The translations under genes were made by a program, and so were the position numbers. A stretch of 64,000 nt of DNA from positions 35,799 through 99,798 of the forward strand of contig NW_025408693.1 in the NCBI RefSeq assembly GCF_020360975.1, read 5' to 3'. How positions within the stretch are numbered: position 1 is the stretch's first letter; each line of letters starts with the position of its first letter. Positions 10,697 to 22,363 of the stretch are shown one piece after another. The notes beneath the pieces were generated by a model, which was given only the letters and a program-made list of their open reading frames with translations, was not told where the DNA came from and searched no databases. This DNA is from Hirsutella rhossiliensis (Eukaryota > Ascomycota > Sordariomycetes > Hypocreales > Ophiocordycipitaceae).

Positions 10697-11190
10697 GGTC
10701 AATCTCGCGAAGGAGAGATCAAAAGTGGGCATAAAAGTGAATAAAGGGACTTTTCGTAGGTAGATTCTCAGATGATATGATAGTCTGTGATGTGCATGTG
10801 TTGATTGCTCTGCCCCCGGTTGCCCCTTTTCCGTCCAAACAGCCCCTTTTGTATGCCTCCAAGCTTCTCCCAAGTTGATATCCCGTTTTCAGGTATAGTA
10901 TACATTCTATCAGGAAGAGGGCACCTCTTGCCACTTACTGAAGGCCACATGAGTCATCTACGTCAGCAACATCAGCTCCATTTCCCCGATCAAATAGCTC
11001 TTCTAGCTATTAGATAGATAGTTCAGTCTCTCGAGGTCCCCGAGCCAGTAATAGTTATGCCGGACTCTTCAAAGGGTCCCCGTTAGAATAGGAGATCCTC
11101 CGGACCCCTCAGTGGTCTAGGTAGTAGAAACAACAGTCTGCAGACTTCCCTTCTTGCCTGGTTTCAAGCTGTATTACCTAGAGAGACCTA
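10697..11190. repeat. LTR-derived dispersed repeat, diverged copy
   Basis: Aligns by eye along its length with 41667-42169: CTCGCGAAGGAGAG at one side, AAGTGGGCATAAAAGTG, the central TTCTATCAGGAAGAGG and AGTCTCTCGAGGTCCCCGAG blocks, and TACCTAGAGAGACCTAGAG near the other side. The terminal CTTCTTCTCGACA is missing here, so the copy is truncated. Confidence 0.65.
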
Positions 11191-11389
11191 GAGAACCCAC
11201 GTGGGCACCGTTCTTGTGTATATAACTGGGACCTTCGTCCAATCGTCCCCTTGACTTGGGCAGTGGTCAAGGCCAATAGACTCTCTATAACCGTCATATG
11301 CATGGCATCTCTCATTTCCTCTTAACAATCCGCACATAAGTACCAAGCTATTGAATATTTTGTCTATCTCTCCATCATTCCAAGAAAAG

Positions 11390-12334
11390 TTATCGCCTTA
11401 GTATACTCGGTGGTAAATCAAGCCCATGTCGAGACGCATGGTTTGCGAAGTGTTCTGCGTCTGCAAGAACTGCTTCACAATTTTCCCAGGGGCATAGAAA
11501 TGCCGTTCGTTTCATTTTGAGATGCTGGCCCCGAATATGTCTTGCCAGGTTACTCAGTCGCCATGTTTTAATCCGTTGGCCCCTTCCATGGCTGCCTTGC
11601 CATCGACAAAATGGGCACATTGGTCTTGCACCCTCCGACAAATCCACCATAGACTCACTTGGTTTTCCAGGTGATTCCAGTTCCGGAATATTTTCCTTAC
11701 CGCCATGTCCATAGGTTCCTTGCGCGCGGTAAGAGCGGAGACGCCTCGTGACCGCTTGTTTGCGGCCTCTTTTCTCTGTCCCACGACAAGGGCTTTCGCG
11801 TCGCTTGCAAAGCTGGGCGAGCGCAGATATCAAATCAACGCGTAAAGAGTGCAAAGACTCCGTGTCTGTTAACTCAGCCGCCCGTGAAAAGAGAGATGCA
11901 ACCTGAGCCCGCTCTGGTAAGTCATACCGGTACTCTTTGTTCGGCGGTGAAATGACATCGGCAGGCCTTATACCCCGGAGTTGTCGGTTAACCTCATCCA
12001 CATGGACATTGGTGTGAAAGTCTTGAATGGCTTTTTGCAGTAGAGACGCCTTCAAGACCCTGCGCAAGTTGTTAATCTTCTTGCTGTAGCGGTCGTATCG
12101 CTTCTGCATTTCGGTGCCTTCGGCGTGTTCTCGGCTGCGGTAGCCCTGGCGTTTCCATTCTAGCATCACACGGTTTCTCTCGGCACGATATTTGGCAAGT
12201 TTCTCGTTTTTATGGATTTTCGCAATTTGTTGGACTGTCAGTTCTTTTGGAGCGCCGTCATGGCGGCGAAGGCGGGCGGCTAACTGCACAAGGTCGTGTT
12301 GCGGGGCTGTGCTACGGAGGACGATAGGGGACAC
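11390..12334 (-). pseudogene. DUF3435/FluG-type protein, C-terminal fragment with zinc fingers
   Basis: A 314-residue open frame whose first codon is GTG; the frame stays open upstream to about 12521, so the true start is unknown. A helical charged region (LTVQQIAKIHKNEKLAKY..) is followed by VDEVNRQLRGI and YDLPERAQVASLF. That arrangement is what I recall from the C-terminal half of fungal DUF3435 proteins annotated as FluG-domain; some of these are tyrosine recombinases of giant Starship elements. Two C2H2-like fingers end it (CPFCRW..ARHIRGQH and CPWENCEAVL..HASRH). The recombinase half is absent. Upstream it runs into a repeat end at 12324-12349. The family call rests on memory of the pattern. 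Confidence 0.55.
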
Positions 12335-12349
12335 TGTTGCAAAACTCCC
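12324..12349 (+). repeat. Inverted-repeat end A (ATAGGGG..CACTGTTGC)
   Basis: ATAGGGGACACTGTTGCAAA reading inward. About 24 of 26 bases match, in opposite orientation, at 18222-18247. The two ends bracket the integrase-type transposase and hAT-1. No matching target duplication was found. Confidence 0.55.
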
Positions 12350-13211
12350 TTTTGGGTCTAGGCTCCCCTGGCCCCGGTCATATGAGTACCTCGGGTTGGT
12401 GTGGAAAATGTACCGCGGACTAGCAGCGGGCCCGCACGTTGACGCTCCTTTAGTCCGTTCACTACCCTCCGGAGGCGGCGATGGTCCAGCGCCATGGTCT
12501 TTCGCTTCCCAGGGCTCTTCTCAGCTGTCTCGTCGAAAGAGGCCAAGCGGGATGTTGCAATCAGCGACAGGCCATATCAGTTATTCTAGCAGAAGTGCTG
12601 TTGGGATGTGCATCTCACTTTTGGCTGGATGATCCATTCGACACGGAGCTGGTCCTGGAGCGGCAGCAAGCTCGTAGTTGTTGTGATGCGCAGCAGTACG
12701 CCAGGTAAGGTGCCGATTCAGCCCCTAAAGACACGTACAGCATCAATAGAGAGACCTACAGATTCAAATTGATCAATGGCTCGTCACTCTTAGCAGGCAG
12801 AAAATCCTTCACCCTTTGCGCAGTCCCAACACGCAGCGCCAGTACTGTTCCTTGCGCGTAAGCGAAACAGGTATACACTTTTGACGAAATTTAACTTGGG
12901 CACATTCATTCCCAGGGCCTTTAATGCCTCGTGTGACGCGGGGACGGGATCGGGTGGGAGGAAATAAAGAACTAAAATTGAAAGAACAGTCTCTGTCAAT
13001 ATTGTTGTACTACGAAAGGAAAATTATCCTAATTCACTGGCGGCACTCTCAGGAGTAATACCTTCCCGAACGAGCAGTATTGATCCTATCCCTGGTTCGG
13101 TGGCAGCAGCCCCTGACGCTAGGCCGGTGCGGGCCAAGTGTAGACCCCCCCCACCAGTACTTGGCCGCTTTCTACGAAAATTTTCTCCACTTTCAACTTC
13201 CACCAAACGCA
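12350..13211. other. Upstream region of integrase-type transposase
   Basis: No supported gene. A minus-strand frame that continues the DUF3435 fragment stays open to about 12521 but shows no family pattern. The rest is probably untranslated element sequence before the 13212 ATG. Confidence 0.3.
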
Positions 13212-14936
13212 ATGGCAAGGCCACCTAACCCGATCGATCAATATCGTGACTATGTCAGTTTCCTCTACCTTAACGGTGTTTCGCGAAGCAGAATTAAGTA
13301 TAAACTTCGGAAGCGTTACCACGTCGACGTCGATCTGAGTACAATCTCCCGCCGAATCGCCAGGTGGGGTCTCCGCGCCAGCAATCCCGTACCAGAGAAA
13401 CTCCGGAATTGATAGAGGCCACCCGTGATCTGATCTTTCGCGTTGGCCTTAACGAAAAGCAAACCCTAAGTGTTCTACAGAGACGGGGCTGGCAGATCAC
13501 GAAGCGAGGCCTGAAACGCATCAGGCTTCACCCGGACCGCCGTTAGGTGCGCAGACTCAATAGCGATGAGGAGCGCCTGGCATTGTTGGAAAAAACCGAA
13601 CAAGCCATCATCGACATAACGCGACGCTCTAATGCCATTTCGGGATACGGCAGAAACCTTCTGCAACCTTATCTCCGTCAGCAAAAGCAGCTCTGGGTAC
13701 CAAGAGATCCTCTCTTCGAGATGTACAAGATCATGTTCCCGAATGAGGTCGAGCTCAGAAAGAGGATGTTTCGGAGAAAGAAAGGACAGTTTCTTGTCCC
13801 AGGCCCGAACTACCAGTGGTGCATTGATGGCCACGAGAAGCTCAGGGTGTACGGATTCGAGATATACGCGGCCATCGACGCCTACTCGCGCAACATTATC
13901 TGGTTCTACCTTGGGCACTCTGCCACAACTGCCTTGAGCGTACTGAAGCAGTACCTGGCGGCATGTGACGCCTATGGCTTCCGGCCATGGTACTTGCAAG
14001 CGGACAGGGGGAGCGAAACGCCGTTGGTTGCAGCAGCCCATTGGAACTTTGTTTTGACCACAGACGGACGTGTGGAATGGCATGAGCAAGTCTTCCAGCA
14101 AGGTAGGAGATTGAAGGATTCGTATAAGGCAGCCCCGAGTACGAAGAACGTCAAGATTGAGAGTTGGTGGGAGCGTATGCTCCATGTCTCCTCTCGGCAG
14201 TGGGTAGACTATTTTGGGGAGCTCGCAAGGGACGGGGACTTCGACGGCGACATGCTGGAGGATCAGATTGCCATCTACGCCGTCTTCGAAGATATATTAC
14301 GTTAAGAGCTCTTCGACTTTGTGGAGGCATGGAATCTTCATCGAATACGCCTTCAAAAGAACCGTCCCCATGTGGTCCACGGCCAGCCCTAGATGAATTA
14401 CCATTACCCCGACCCGGATAAGGCATGCAATTGGGGCATCCCCATTGATCGCTCAGTTCTACACGAAATGGGGCGACCGTTGGTGGACATTGACATTAGC
14501 ACGTGCTTGGAGCCCGAGACAAAGGATTGGTGCCACAAGACGCTCCTTAAAATGGGCTACGATCAGGTCGTTCTTGGAAGTCGCCAGGACCCGGATAAAT
14601 TGCGACCCTTTAAGCGTTTCTATCTTGGTCTCCGGGATAAGATCATTCAGCACATCGAAAGTGGCCGGCAGCCTATACTGGCGTACCGCAAAGCGCCAAC
14701 TGGGGGCGTTGCTGAATATGTAAGCGCAATATCTGTTTGTGAGTACACTGACCTAAACGTACATAGCAAGCATTACTTGAGCGGGCAAATCGAGCCGAGA
14801 AGAAGAGCTTGGAGATGGGCAATCAGCAGAGCAACCATTGGTTGAACTAGGCTTTGAAGACGAGGAAGGAACCGACATTGAAGGAATAAGCGGTGACGAG
14901 GAGGAAAGCAACAGTTCAAATGAGGAACCGGAGTAG
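13212..14936 (+). pseudogene. Eukaryotic IS3-like integrase-type DDE transposase, broken
   Basis: Starts at ATG 13212 with a helix-turn-helix-like region (GVSRSRIKYKLRKRYHVDVD). After a one-base frame change near 13390, a retroviral-integrase-type core follows: D in YQWCIDGHEKL, D in QADRGSETP, E in NVKIESWWERML. The region is one frame interrupted by TAG at 13544, TAA at 14303 and TAG at 14390, then frameshifted again near 14800 into an acidic tail (FEDEEGTDIEGISGDEEES) ending at 14936. No reverse transcriptase, RNase H or H2C2 finger accompanies it, so this is probably a DNA transposon enzyme of the IS3EU/Ginger-like type rather than a retroelement integrase. Exact superfamily is inference. 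TAA and the first TAG would each arise from a Gln codon by CpA-to-TpA change. Confidence 0.65.
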
Positions 14937-15030
14937 TCAAGTGCCTTGTGGACGATACCGGCAACCGGTTTCTGTCTGTGGGAATAGTCGAGGCCGAGGG
15001 AGTTGGAATCGCTGATCTAAATTCTCTGCC

Positions 15031-17508
15031 CAGGGTGGTTTTCCATACCCAAGTATGGAAATACCCTTTCCATACTATGGCATGGACAGGGTATGGATAT
15101 GGATCCATAGTATTTCAATGCTCAGTCAATAATTGGCCAAATTGCGCCACTGACCGGGACCCTACAGCGCCATTGTCCAGGGTCTGAGGGCCTTGAACCC
15201 CGCTAATTCCACACAAACACAAATCGCTTTCCCCACCACTTTGCACCAACGCGTCGGACGAATCAGTTGTCGAACTATGGATTCTGCAAGTGTGCTATCC
15301 TTCTTCGATGCTGAATCTATTTTGTCGGACTCTACGACATCAAGATCTCGCAATACAAGAGGCAAAGCGGCTATCGCAACGTGGAAGCATGCTCGCGTTG
15401 CAGCAGAGGGGGAGAAAGAGTTTAAGGGCCGAAATCGCCTTCTCTATTGCAGCCATTGTCCCCAGACGAACACGTACAGCACTTCAGTTACCACTAACTT
15501 TCGAAAACATCTGGAGGGTAAGCACGATATTCGAGTCGTGGAAGATTTGACCCTCTTCAATCGTCCATCTTTGAGGGTTTGAGCAACTCTACCAGCAAGC
15601 ACGGGACTTGGGCCGCACAACGGAGATTGAGTCGGAGGTCTTCAAACGCTACCTGGACCAAGACAAGATAAACAAAGCCTTAGCTTGGCTGATCGTCGCA
15701 CGAAACCTTCCTTATCGAATTGTCGAATCCCGCGAATTTCACCTCTTCATTTCGACCTTGAACCCGGTCGCGAAGGACCATCTCCCTTCCGCCCACTCGA
15801 CTATTCCACGAATTATCGACAATCATTTCCAGTCGGCCAAGGATATCGTGCGAATGAAGCTCCAGTCAGCAAAATCCAAGGTTCACCTCTCGCTTGACAT
15901 TTGGACGTCCCCCAATCGGCTCCTTCTTCTCGGGTTTGCTCCCACTTTGTTGACCACGCACAAGAAGCACGACGGAAAGCTCTCCTTGCACTTCGGCCTG
16001 TGGCGAACCATTCCGGGAGGAGCAATTCGTTACACTTCTTCCCATCTTGCGGGACTTTGGTATTCTGCGACGTCTTGGAAGCATCGTTGGGGATAATTCG
16101 AGCACGAATGACACCTCTGCCGGGCAGTGAGCACGTATCTCAAGGAAGAGGGCGTCAAATGGGATCCTGAAGTTCACCGCCTCCGATGCCTAGGCCACGT
16201 TATCAACTTGGCAGTTCAAGCTTTCCTGTTCCAGAATTCTATTGACTTGAAAGAGGGCGAAATATGCGAAGACGCAGATGACCTGGCAAAGTTCAAAGGC
16301 AGCGCACCGAATTTCGCCGCCTTGGACCACTTGGTAAGCTCCACAACCTGGTTGTCAACATCCGGAGTTCATCAGGACGCAGTGGAGAGTTTATGGAACT
16401 CGCTGAAAGGGGCATTCCACTTGACAATCGTACGAGGTGGAATAGCTGGTATCAAATGCTGCATGTTGCCACTCAGCAGGAAACTGCCAGCGCTCTGGAC
16501 ACCTACACCAAGAATCATTTCGAAGATCTTTCTGCGGATTTTCTATTGCCGGAAGATTGGGCCCGGCTCCGAATAATTGAGAAGATCCTTCAACCGTTCG
16601 CCCGAGCGACATTAGCAACACAAGGGGATCATGCGACCCTGGACAAAGTGCTCTTCACGATGGACGTCTTGATCCGATGCTTTGATGAAGCCCTGGTACC
16701 ATGCCTTCCATTCCTCTGATCTCCTTGTGCAAGCGCTGAGATGGTGCAATAGGTCACGTACAAATCAGACACCGAGCTGTCCTTTAGGATCAAACGAGGG
16801 TGGGAAGTCTTTGACAAATATTATAGCAAGACAGAAGCATCGCCCTATTATGCAGCTGCCTTGATGCTTCATCCCAGCTATCGCACAACATACATCCAGG
16901 CAAATTGGAAGAAGAAGTGGCAAAAACCTGCGTTCAAACAGGTCAAAGACCTTTGGCTCACATACCGAGACACTGTGGATGGCGCCCTCTCGCAACATTT
17001 ACTAGATGACGATGATGACGAGGACCTTGACGCGTTTGATCGCATTTCAAGGAACCTGCAGAATTGCACTCGACCGTCAAGCCAGGACGAGTACGAAGAT
17101 TACATTTCATGTGATCCGTACGACATTACGCCGACGACGGCCTTGTCAGGGAGAATGCTTAAAGCATTGGCTCAAGAACGATATCTTGCAAGGGGCCGAG
17201 GGTGGTGGCGGGTCCCCAGATTTTGGGTAAAATCCTGGCTCAACTTCTACGCCTGTTTCCTGCAAAAGGAGCAAATTTCTGCTTGGCATCCCCTTGACCG
17301 GTCGTCTGTCATTACGTTCACGTTAACTGTTCCTTGATTTTCATTGATTCATGTCGTGTTTGGCACGTTTTGCCGAGACCATATAGGTGAGCTGTTGCGG
17401 GATGCGCACGGACCAAGAATGGAAAGGTGTATTGCAATACTTGCAATAAATGTGGGGCGATACTCCAGTATGGATTGCACACCTTTCCATATATGGAAAA
17501 CCACCCTG
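15031..17508 (+). mobile_element. hAT transposon 1, complete ends with 8-bp duplication
   Basis: Perfect 17-bp terminal inverted repeats: CAGGGTGGTTTTCCATA at 15031-15047 and its complement at 17492-17508. Both sides carry the same 8-bp target duplication, TCTCTGCC (15023-15030 and 17509-17516), the hAT hallmark. Length 2478 bp. The TATGGAAA/TTTCCATA words recur in the subterminal regions. It sits between the integrase-type transposase and the repeat end at 18222-18247. Confidence 0.92.
15193..17230 (+). pseudogene. hAT transposase of element 1, frameshifted
   Basis: Fragments in several frames: a BED-type zinc finger (15360-15540; LLYCSHCP then HLEGKH), the N-terminal catalytic part at 15608-16096 (KVHLSLDIWTSPNRLLLLGF, first catalytic Asp), LGHVINLAVQAFLF near 16190, the DNTRWNSWYQMLH-type region around 16410-16460, and helical parts to about 17100. 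The C-terminal dimerisation block (IPAMSAEPER..FS type) is missing, so the copy lacks an essential domain as well as having frame changes near 15565, 16040 and 16400. Confidence 0.8.
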
Positions 17509-17516
17509 TCTCTGCC

Positions 17517-18221
17517 TGTAAAGTGTAGGCAGTTATGTCACACAACAAGATGCACGGGCAGTATGGACGACTGAGCGGCAATCGGGAAGAAGATCCCCTG
17601 TGAATCGGGCAACGAAAGACTCTTGATTTATATCTAATGAAGGAAATCTATCTCTCTTATATACATGAATAGGGAGACTGAGGGCAGCTGCTGCCTGCAG
17701 GCAGCAGCTTGACTAGTCGTGACTGCCTATTAGGCAGTAGGCAGCACCGTGAATGAGCATCTGATCTTGACAAGTTACATGTTTCTGTCGCACCAGCCAC
17801 CAAAGGTGGAGGCGACTGGTAGTATGTATGTGAATTCCGACAACAGTTTCCGGCCCTTCATCCAGGGTAGGAGGCTGACGACTCCACTCCACTAGTCTTG
17901 GTACCGTCCAGATTTCATAAACAAGAATATTTTAGTGAAATAATGGCCTCGCCCGCTGGAATGCGGCCAGGAAAACCCCCAGTAATTTTGTCAAGTCTAG
18001 TGTCCGACTATTACGTTGTGCGTATCAATGCGTTTGCCAGTGGTATGTACAGTGCCGACTCGCCGTATAACATTGGTGGTGCGGCTGGCAGGCGACTGCT
18101 GTCTGTAGAAGTGCGTTTTACTGGTCCTCTGCGGCCCCATACACTGAGGTACATGGCGCAATGTACTGAGGGGCAACCTGCATACCGCACTAACCTGTTT
18201 CGTCTAGTCGGAAGCGGTTTT
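17517..18221. other. Stretch between hAT-1 and repeat end B
   Basis: No supported gene. It contains a perfect 24-bp palindrome (17686-17709) next to a second imperfect one (17724-17746). An open frame from ATG 17943 reaches 18350 but crosses an element end and shows no family pattern. Confidence 0.4.
17686..17709. repeat. Perfect 24-bp palindrome
   Basis: AGCTGCTGCCTG followed directly by its reverse complement CAGGCAGCAGCT. It could form a cruciform or RNA hairpin; no function assigned. Confidence 0.7.
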
Positions 18222-18247
18222 AGGGGTTTTGCAACAGTGACCCCTAT
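18222..18247 (-). repeat. Inverted-repeat end B, partner of 12324-12349
   Basis: On the minus strand reads ATAGGGGTCACTGTTGCAAA, nearly identical to end A. It cuts off the 3' part of the hAT-4 transposase. Flanking bases (TAGGCT versus GGACGA) do not match, so the two ends do not prove a single insertion. Confidence 0.55.
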
Positions 18248-19344
18248 AGGCTGCCGTACTGTGCCGAAGCAGATTGACTGGCAATCCACGTCAATGAAGT
18301 TCGACATGTTTGAAGGCATGTATCGTTGCTCTCCGCATTGTCAAGCATGAAATACCCAAGCTTTGATCCTAACTCGTATCGGTCTATCACCTTCTTGATG
18401 TGTGGACCAATGTTCTCACCGGAATGCGGCCCTATCAGGCGCGGCAGTCCCAGAAGAACATCGCGCTTCTTCCCGTGTCCGTCGACGAAATGACCAACGA
18501 GCCCGACGTAATGAAATCCGTTTGAAGCTGTCCATAGATCAAAGCTCAAGTGAACGGAGCTCTTCGATCCTCGTATAAGATTGCATATAGCCTGTCGACG
18601 CCCTTCGTACGAATCGCAATCCATGAACGAATTGTGCTGTGATGCTCTGGCTACTAGTAGCTTGCTGACTTGTTCCCCACCATTCGCCAACAGCCATCTG
18701 AGCCTCTCGCTCGACGCTTGACGGAAGGTCACGTCTTCGGCTATGACCCAATCTACAAAACGTGCTTTCCATGTCGCTTCGTCAAAGCAGCGTGCAAGAT
18801 GTAGACCCGGGCCTGACGGACCAGGTACAGAATACGACCTCGAGAAAGCGGATGCTGCAGCCAAAGCGAACGGATTTCTCAAGCCGAAATCATCCTCTCC
18901 CTCGCCTAATTCCGTAATTCGATGATGACGAAGCAAATGCCGCGCTGCATGAGATGTCCCAGATGAGACGTACAGAGCTGTCGCATAGCTTCTTCTCAAA
19001 TGACAGATCCTGCAGAGTCAATAACGAACGCCGGCATGCTCAAGATTCGCACCATATCTGTAGATCCATGATTCTTTGATTTTGGTGCCGACCACCCTGC
19101 TATGACGAAATCGCCGCTTTGCGCCAACGAGCCTTTTACCATGGTGCCAAATATTATCCCAGTCGATTGCGAAGTCACACCTCGACGAATCCAGCTCATC
19201 GACTGTTGCTTCCGAGGTGACTGGAGTGGCATCTGGATTCTCTCCGGTGAGGTATGAGGCTGATGGGATAGACAGCGCTGGACTACCGCTCCTACTACCT
19301 ACAAGCCATAACCGTTGAAGCCAAAGAGCGCGTGGCAATTTCAC
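18248..19344 (-). pseudogene. hAT transposase 4, N-terminal part, truncated
   Basis: Two minus-strand frames join: 19344-19018 (AIDWDNIWHHGKRLVG, IKESWIYRYGANLEHAG) and 18999-18244 (AARHLLRHHRI, VHLSFDLWTASNGFHYVGLVGHFVDGHGKKRDVLLGLPR, YFMLDNAESNDTC). This is the BED-like finger and first half of a hAT catalytic domain, including the first two acidic catalytic positions. Homology ends at about 18248 at repeat end B. The zinc finger is split by the frame change. Confidence 0.8.
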
Positions 19345-19536
19345 GAAAACGAGAACGCGACAGCTTGAGTCGGCAGAACAAAAAATTTATCCGCTCCATA
19401 GTAATGGGCCTACATTAAGGGTGGGTCAGACCGTCTGATCAGACCCAGACCGTCTGAGGTTTTCGGGTGGTCGGTCTGCAATTTCTCAGACCACCTTCAG
19501 ACCGTCTGACAGACGGTCGGTTTGTTAGCCACACTG
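19345..19536 (-). repeat. 5' terminal region of hAT-4
   Basis: The end reads, on the minus strand from 19536, CAGTGTGGCTAACAAACCGA. It is followed by many copies of AGACCGTCTG-like words (19425-19520). Closely similar ends occur at 50265 and 51657. The opposite end of this copy is lost. Confidence 0.7.
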
Positions 19537-19595
19537 ATTAGGAGCACTGGGTCTTCGCGACAATTTTACTGGAGGACCCAACCCCTACCTTCGTT

Positions 19596-22363
19596 CAGTG
19601 TTGCTAATAATATGACAATAAAGTAGTATACTGCAGTATATACAATACAATACGCGATTTCTCATATTGTACCAATACAATATGCTCGCCGTCATATTGT
19701 GACGATACAATATAGCGCCTTCCATACTGGCAATATATGGCTTGTATTGTTTGTATTGGTTGGTAGTCATTCGCCTTTCCGTTCCCCAATTCGCGCCAAT
19801 ATGATGACGCGTCAAAAAACACGCGTAAATATAAGCATGTTCTATGTATTGTTTTTCGTCTGGCGGACCTCCAGGACGTAAAAGTTTCCTATTGGCGCAC
19901 GGAAACGCGTAAATGTATGTATAAATCCAGACCTACAGGGTAGCGGCTCGCCGTCCAAACACTGTTTTCCTCCTCAACCGCTTTCCCACCCCAGGACTTA
20001 CAAGCAATCTCGATGCCTCAACAACGCCTGCCTTTTGTTCAAACATCGCCGCGACGGGATTCGTCAATATCAGACGAATACTCGGAGATTTCCAGCCACG
20101 GTTGCATGATCCAGATGAGACCCAAACCACTGAATGCCAATCGTCGCAACCTCGCACGGCCTCCATAAACCCTTCGGCCAAGCCAAGAACATCATGGGTC
20201 TTTTCTCATATGCCAGACGAGGACATAGAGACGAAATACTACAATCAGCGGACCGGAAAGAAGAATGGCGCTGCAAACACTGTGACAAAACGTATTGCTG
20301 TTCCGGTGGAACTGCGGCCCCAGCCAAGCACCTTACGGATCCTCCTCCTGACGGTCACGGCCTCCCAAAGGCGCGCCACGAACTGCCAAAGTCACGAATA
20401 TACGAACTATTCTCGAGATAGCTCGTGTTACGGCCAAAGAACATCCCCGAAAACGCCGTCGGCTCAACGATCAATCCGGAGACTCGATCGACCCAGACCA
20501 GCTCGAAGCTTTATACGTAAGGTTTATTACGTCCTGTTCTCTCCCATTTAGGCTTGTGGAATGCCCAGAATTCCGAGCATTCTTAGCCTACCTCAACGCC
20601 GATATCGATACTTGGCTTCCAGATACACACGAGACCATCAAGAAATGGATTATGCGGCAGTACGAAGGTCAGAAGGAGAAGGTCAAGCAGCGCATCCAGT
20701 CAGCAAAGTCAAAAATTCATATCAGCTGCGACCTATGGACTTCCCCCAACTCTTTGGCCATCTTAGGCGTAGTTGCTCATTACGTTGCAGAAGACAGTCA
20801 GTTGGAACACCATGTCTTGGCTTTGAAAGACATCGACAGTGAGCACGACGGATATCACCTGGCAAGGGCAATTTTGGAAGTGGTTGATGACTGGGGTTTG
20901 CTTCCAACCTTGGATATTTTGTGATGGACAATGCAGGCAATAACGATACAATGATGAGATCTCTTTCCCTTGGTAAGTACGGCGCACTGTTTTTCTGACT
21001 GGCCCTAACATTTACAGGCCTTCTACGTCGATATGACATTCGATACGATCCCAAATCTCACCGACTCCGCTGCCAAGGTCACATTATCAACCTTGCCGCC
21101 AAAGCTTTCCTCTTCGTTACCGATAATGAGAAGCTCAAAGACGACGAACGTGATGGGCATAATGTGACACTAAAAGAGATCGAGGCGTGGCGGAAAAGGG
21201 TCCCCTTGGCAAGCTCCACAACTTCGTGGTTTTCGTCCAAAGTAGTGTTCAGCGTCGCCAAAAGTTTCTGGCCATCAGCCATAATCGCAAGCTTGCGCGA
21301 GATAATGACACGAGGTGGAGTTCGTGGTACACCATGCTACGAGCGGCCTTGCATCTTAGAGGCGCAGTCGAGGATATTTCAACAAATGGGTGGAAGGAGA
21401 TTGTGCCGGAGACGAGCTCTCCCGAGGAGTGGGTCATCCTCGAGAAGATCAAGTCTTTCTTGGAGAAGCTTAAAATGACGACAAAGGCCCTTGAGTCATC
21501 GTTTGCAACTCTTGACAATGTTCTCTTGGCTATGGACTTCGTATTGGCGCAATTCGAAGCAGGAAAAGAGGCACATATCGACGATCCGATTATGGCACCA
21601 ATGTATAACTCGGGCTGGGCGAAGATGGATAAGTACTATTGTCTTACTGACGAATCGCCTGCCTACGTCGCTGCGATTGTGCTTCACCCTTCGCATAAAT
21701 GGCACTACATACACGAAAACTGGAAGAAGGAGTGGGCTGACTCGTCAAAGAAGCTGATGGAGACACTGTGGGATGATTATAAACCTGTGGAGCCGCCTTC
21801 TCTATCTGAGGTTCCGTTGACGACCACGAACGAGTTCTTGAATTGGAGAAACAAGCACCTACAACCAGCACTTATCACAGACGAGTACGAGCGATATTGT
21901 AAGTCTGAACGGGTTTATGGGTTCACAAGCGCCTCGCATGGTGGCTGGAGGAAACACAGCAAAGAACTACCCATACCTGAGCAAAATGGCGGTGGATATA
22001 CTGTCAATTCCCGCAATGTCTGCTGAGCCCGAAAGACTCTTCTCTGGGGCAAAAATAACCATCACAGACCGTCGAAATCGACTTGGGAGTGATGTAATTC
22101 AGGCATTGGAGTGCTTGAAGTCATGGTTTGGGATACAGGATTTTCAGGGTGACGATATTTCAGCAACGACGGTTGAATAATGAGGTCACGTGGGATATAC
22201 GGATATATTGTTTTACTGGCAATATATTTGGTCACTGGCAATACAATACAATATGGACCAATGCCATATTGCGCAATACAATACGCACCTCTTGACAATA
22301 CAATAATATTGCGAGGGGTCCATATTGCCAATATACGTATTGTTTATATTATTAGCAACACTG
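19596..22363 (+). mobile_element. hAT transposon 2, complete ends with 8-bp duplication
   Basis: Perfect 18-bp terminal repeats: CAGTGTTGCTAATAATAT at 19596-19613 and its complement at 22346-22363. The 8-bp duplication CCTTCGTT is present at 19588-19595 and 22364-22371. Length 2768 bp. Subterminal zones are rich in ATACAATATxG words in both orientations (19640-19740 and 22190-22340), likely transposase-binding repeats (inference). Confidence 0.93.
20134..22180 (+). pseudogene. hAT transposase of element 2, with one intron and indels
   Basis: Order: BED-like finger (EEWRCKHCDKTYCC, 20260-20340), catalytic N-part (IHISCDLWTSPNSLAILGVV, 20720-20780), MDNAGNNDT (second acidic position, about 20925), an intron at 20975-21018 (GTAAGT..ACAG), HRLRCQGHIINLAAKAF, GPLGKLHNFVVFVQSS (21200), DNDTRWSSWYTML, LSKMAVDILSIPAMSAEPERLFSGAK (dimerisation, 21990-22055). 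Frame is lost at four places (about 20895, 21190, 21930, 21960). Each is explained by one base missing from a short homopolymer (TTTT, AAAAA, CCC, AAAA). The reading is otherwise well kept, so the copy is young or the breaks are sequence errors. Confidence 0.85.

Noticed and set aside
17943..18350. Open frame of about 135 codons from an ATG
   Set aside because: It runs through repeat end B and into hAT-4 antisense sequence, with no family pattern; likely chance.
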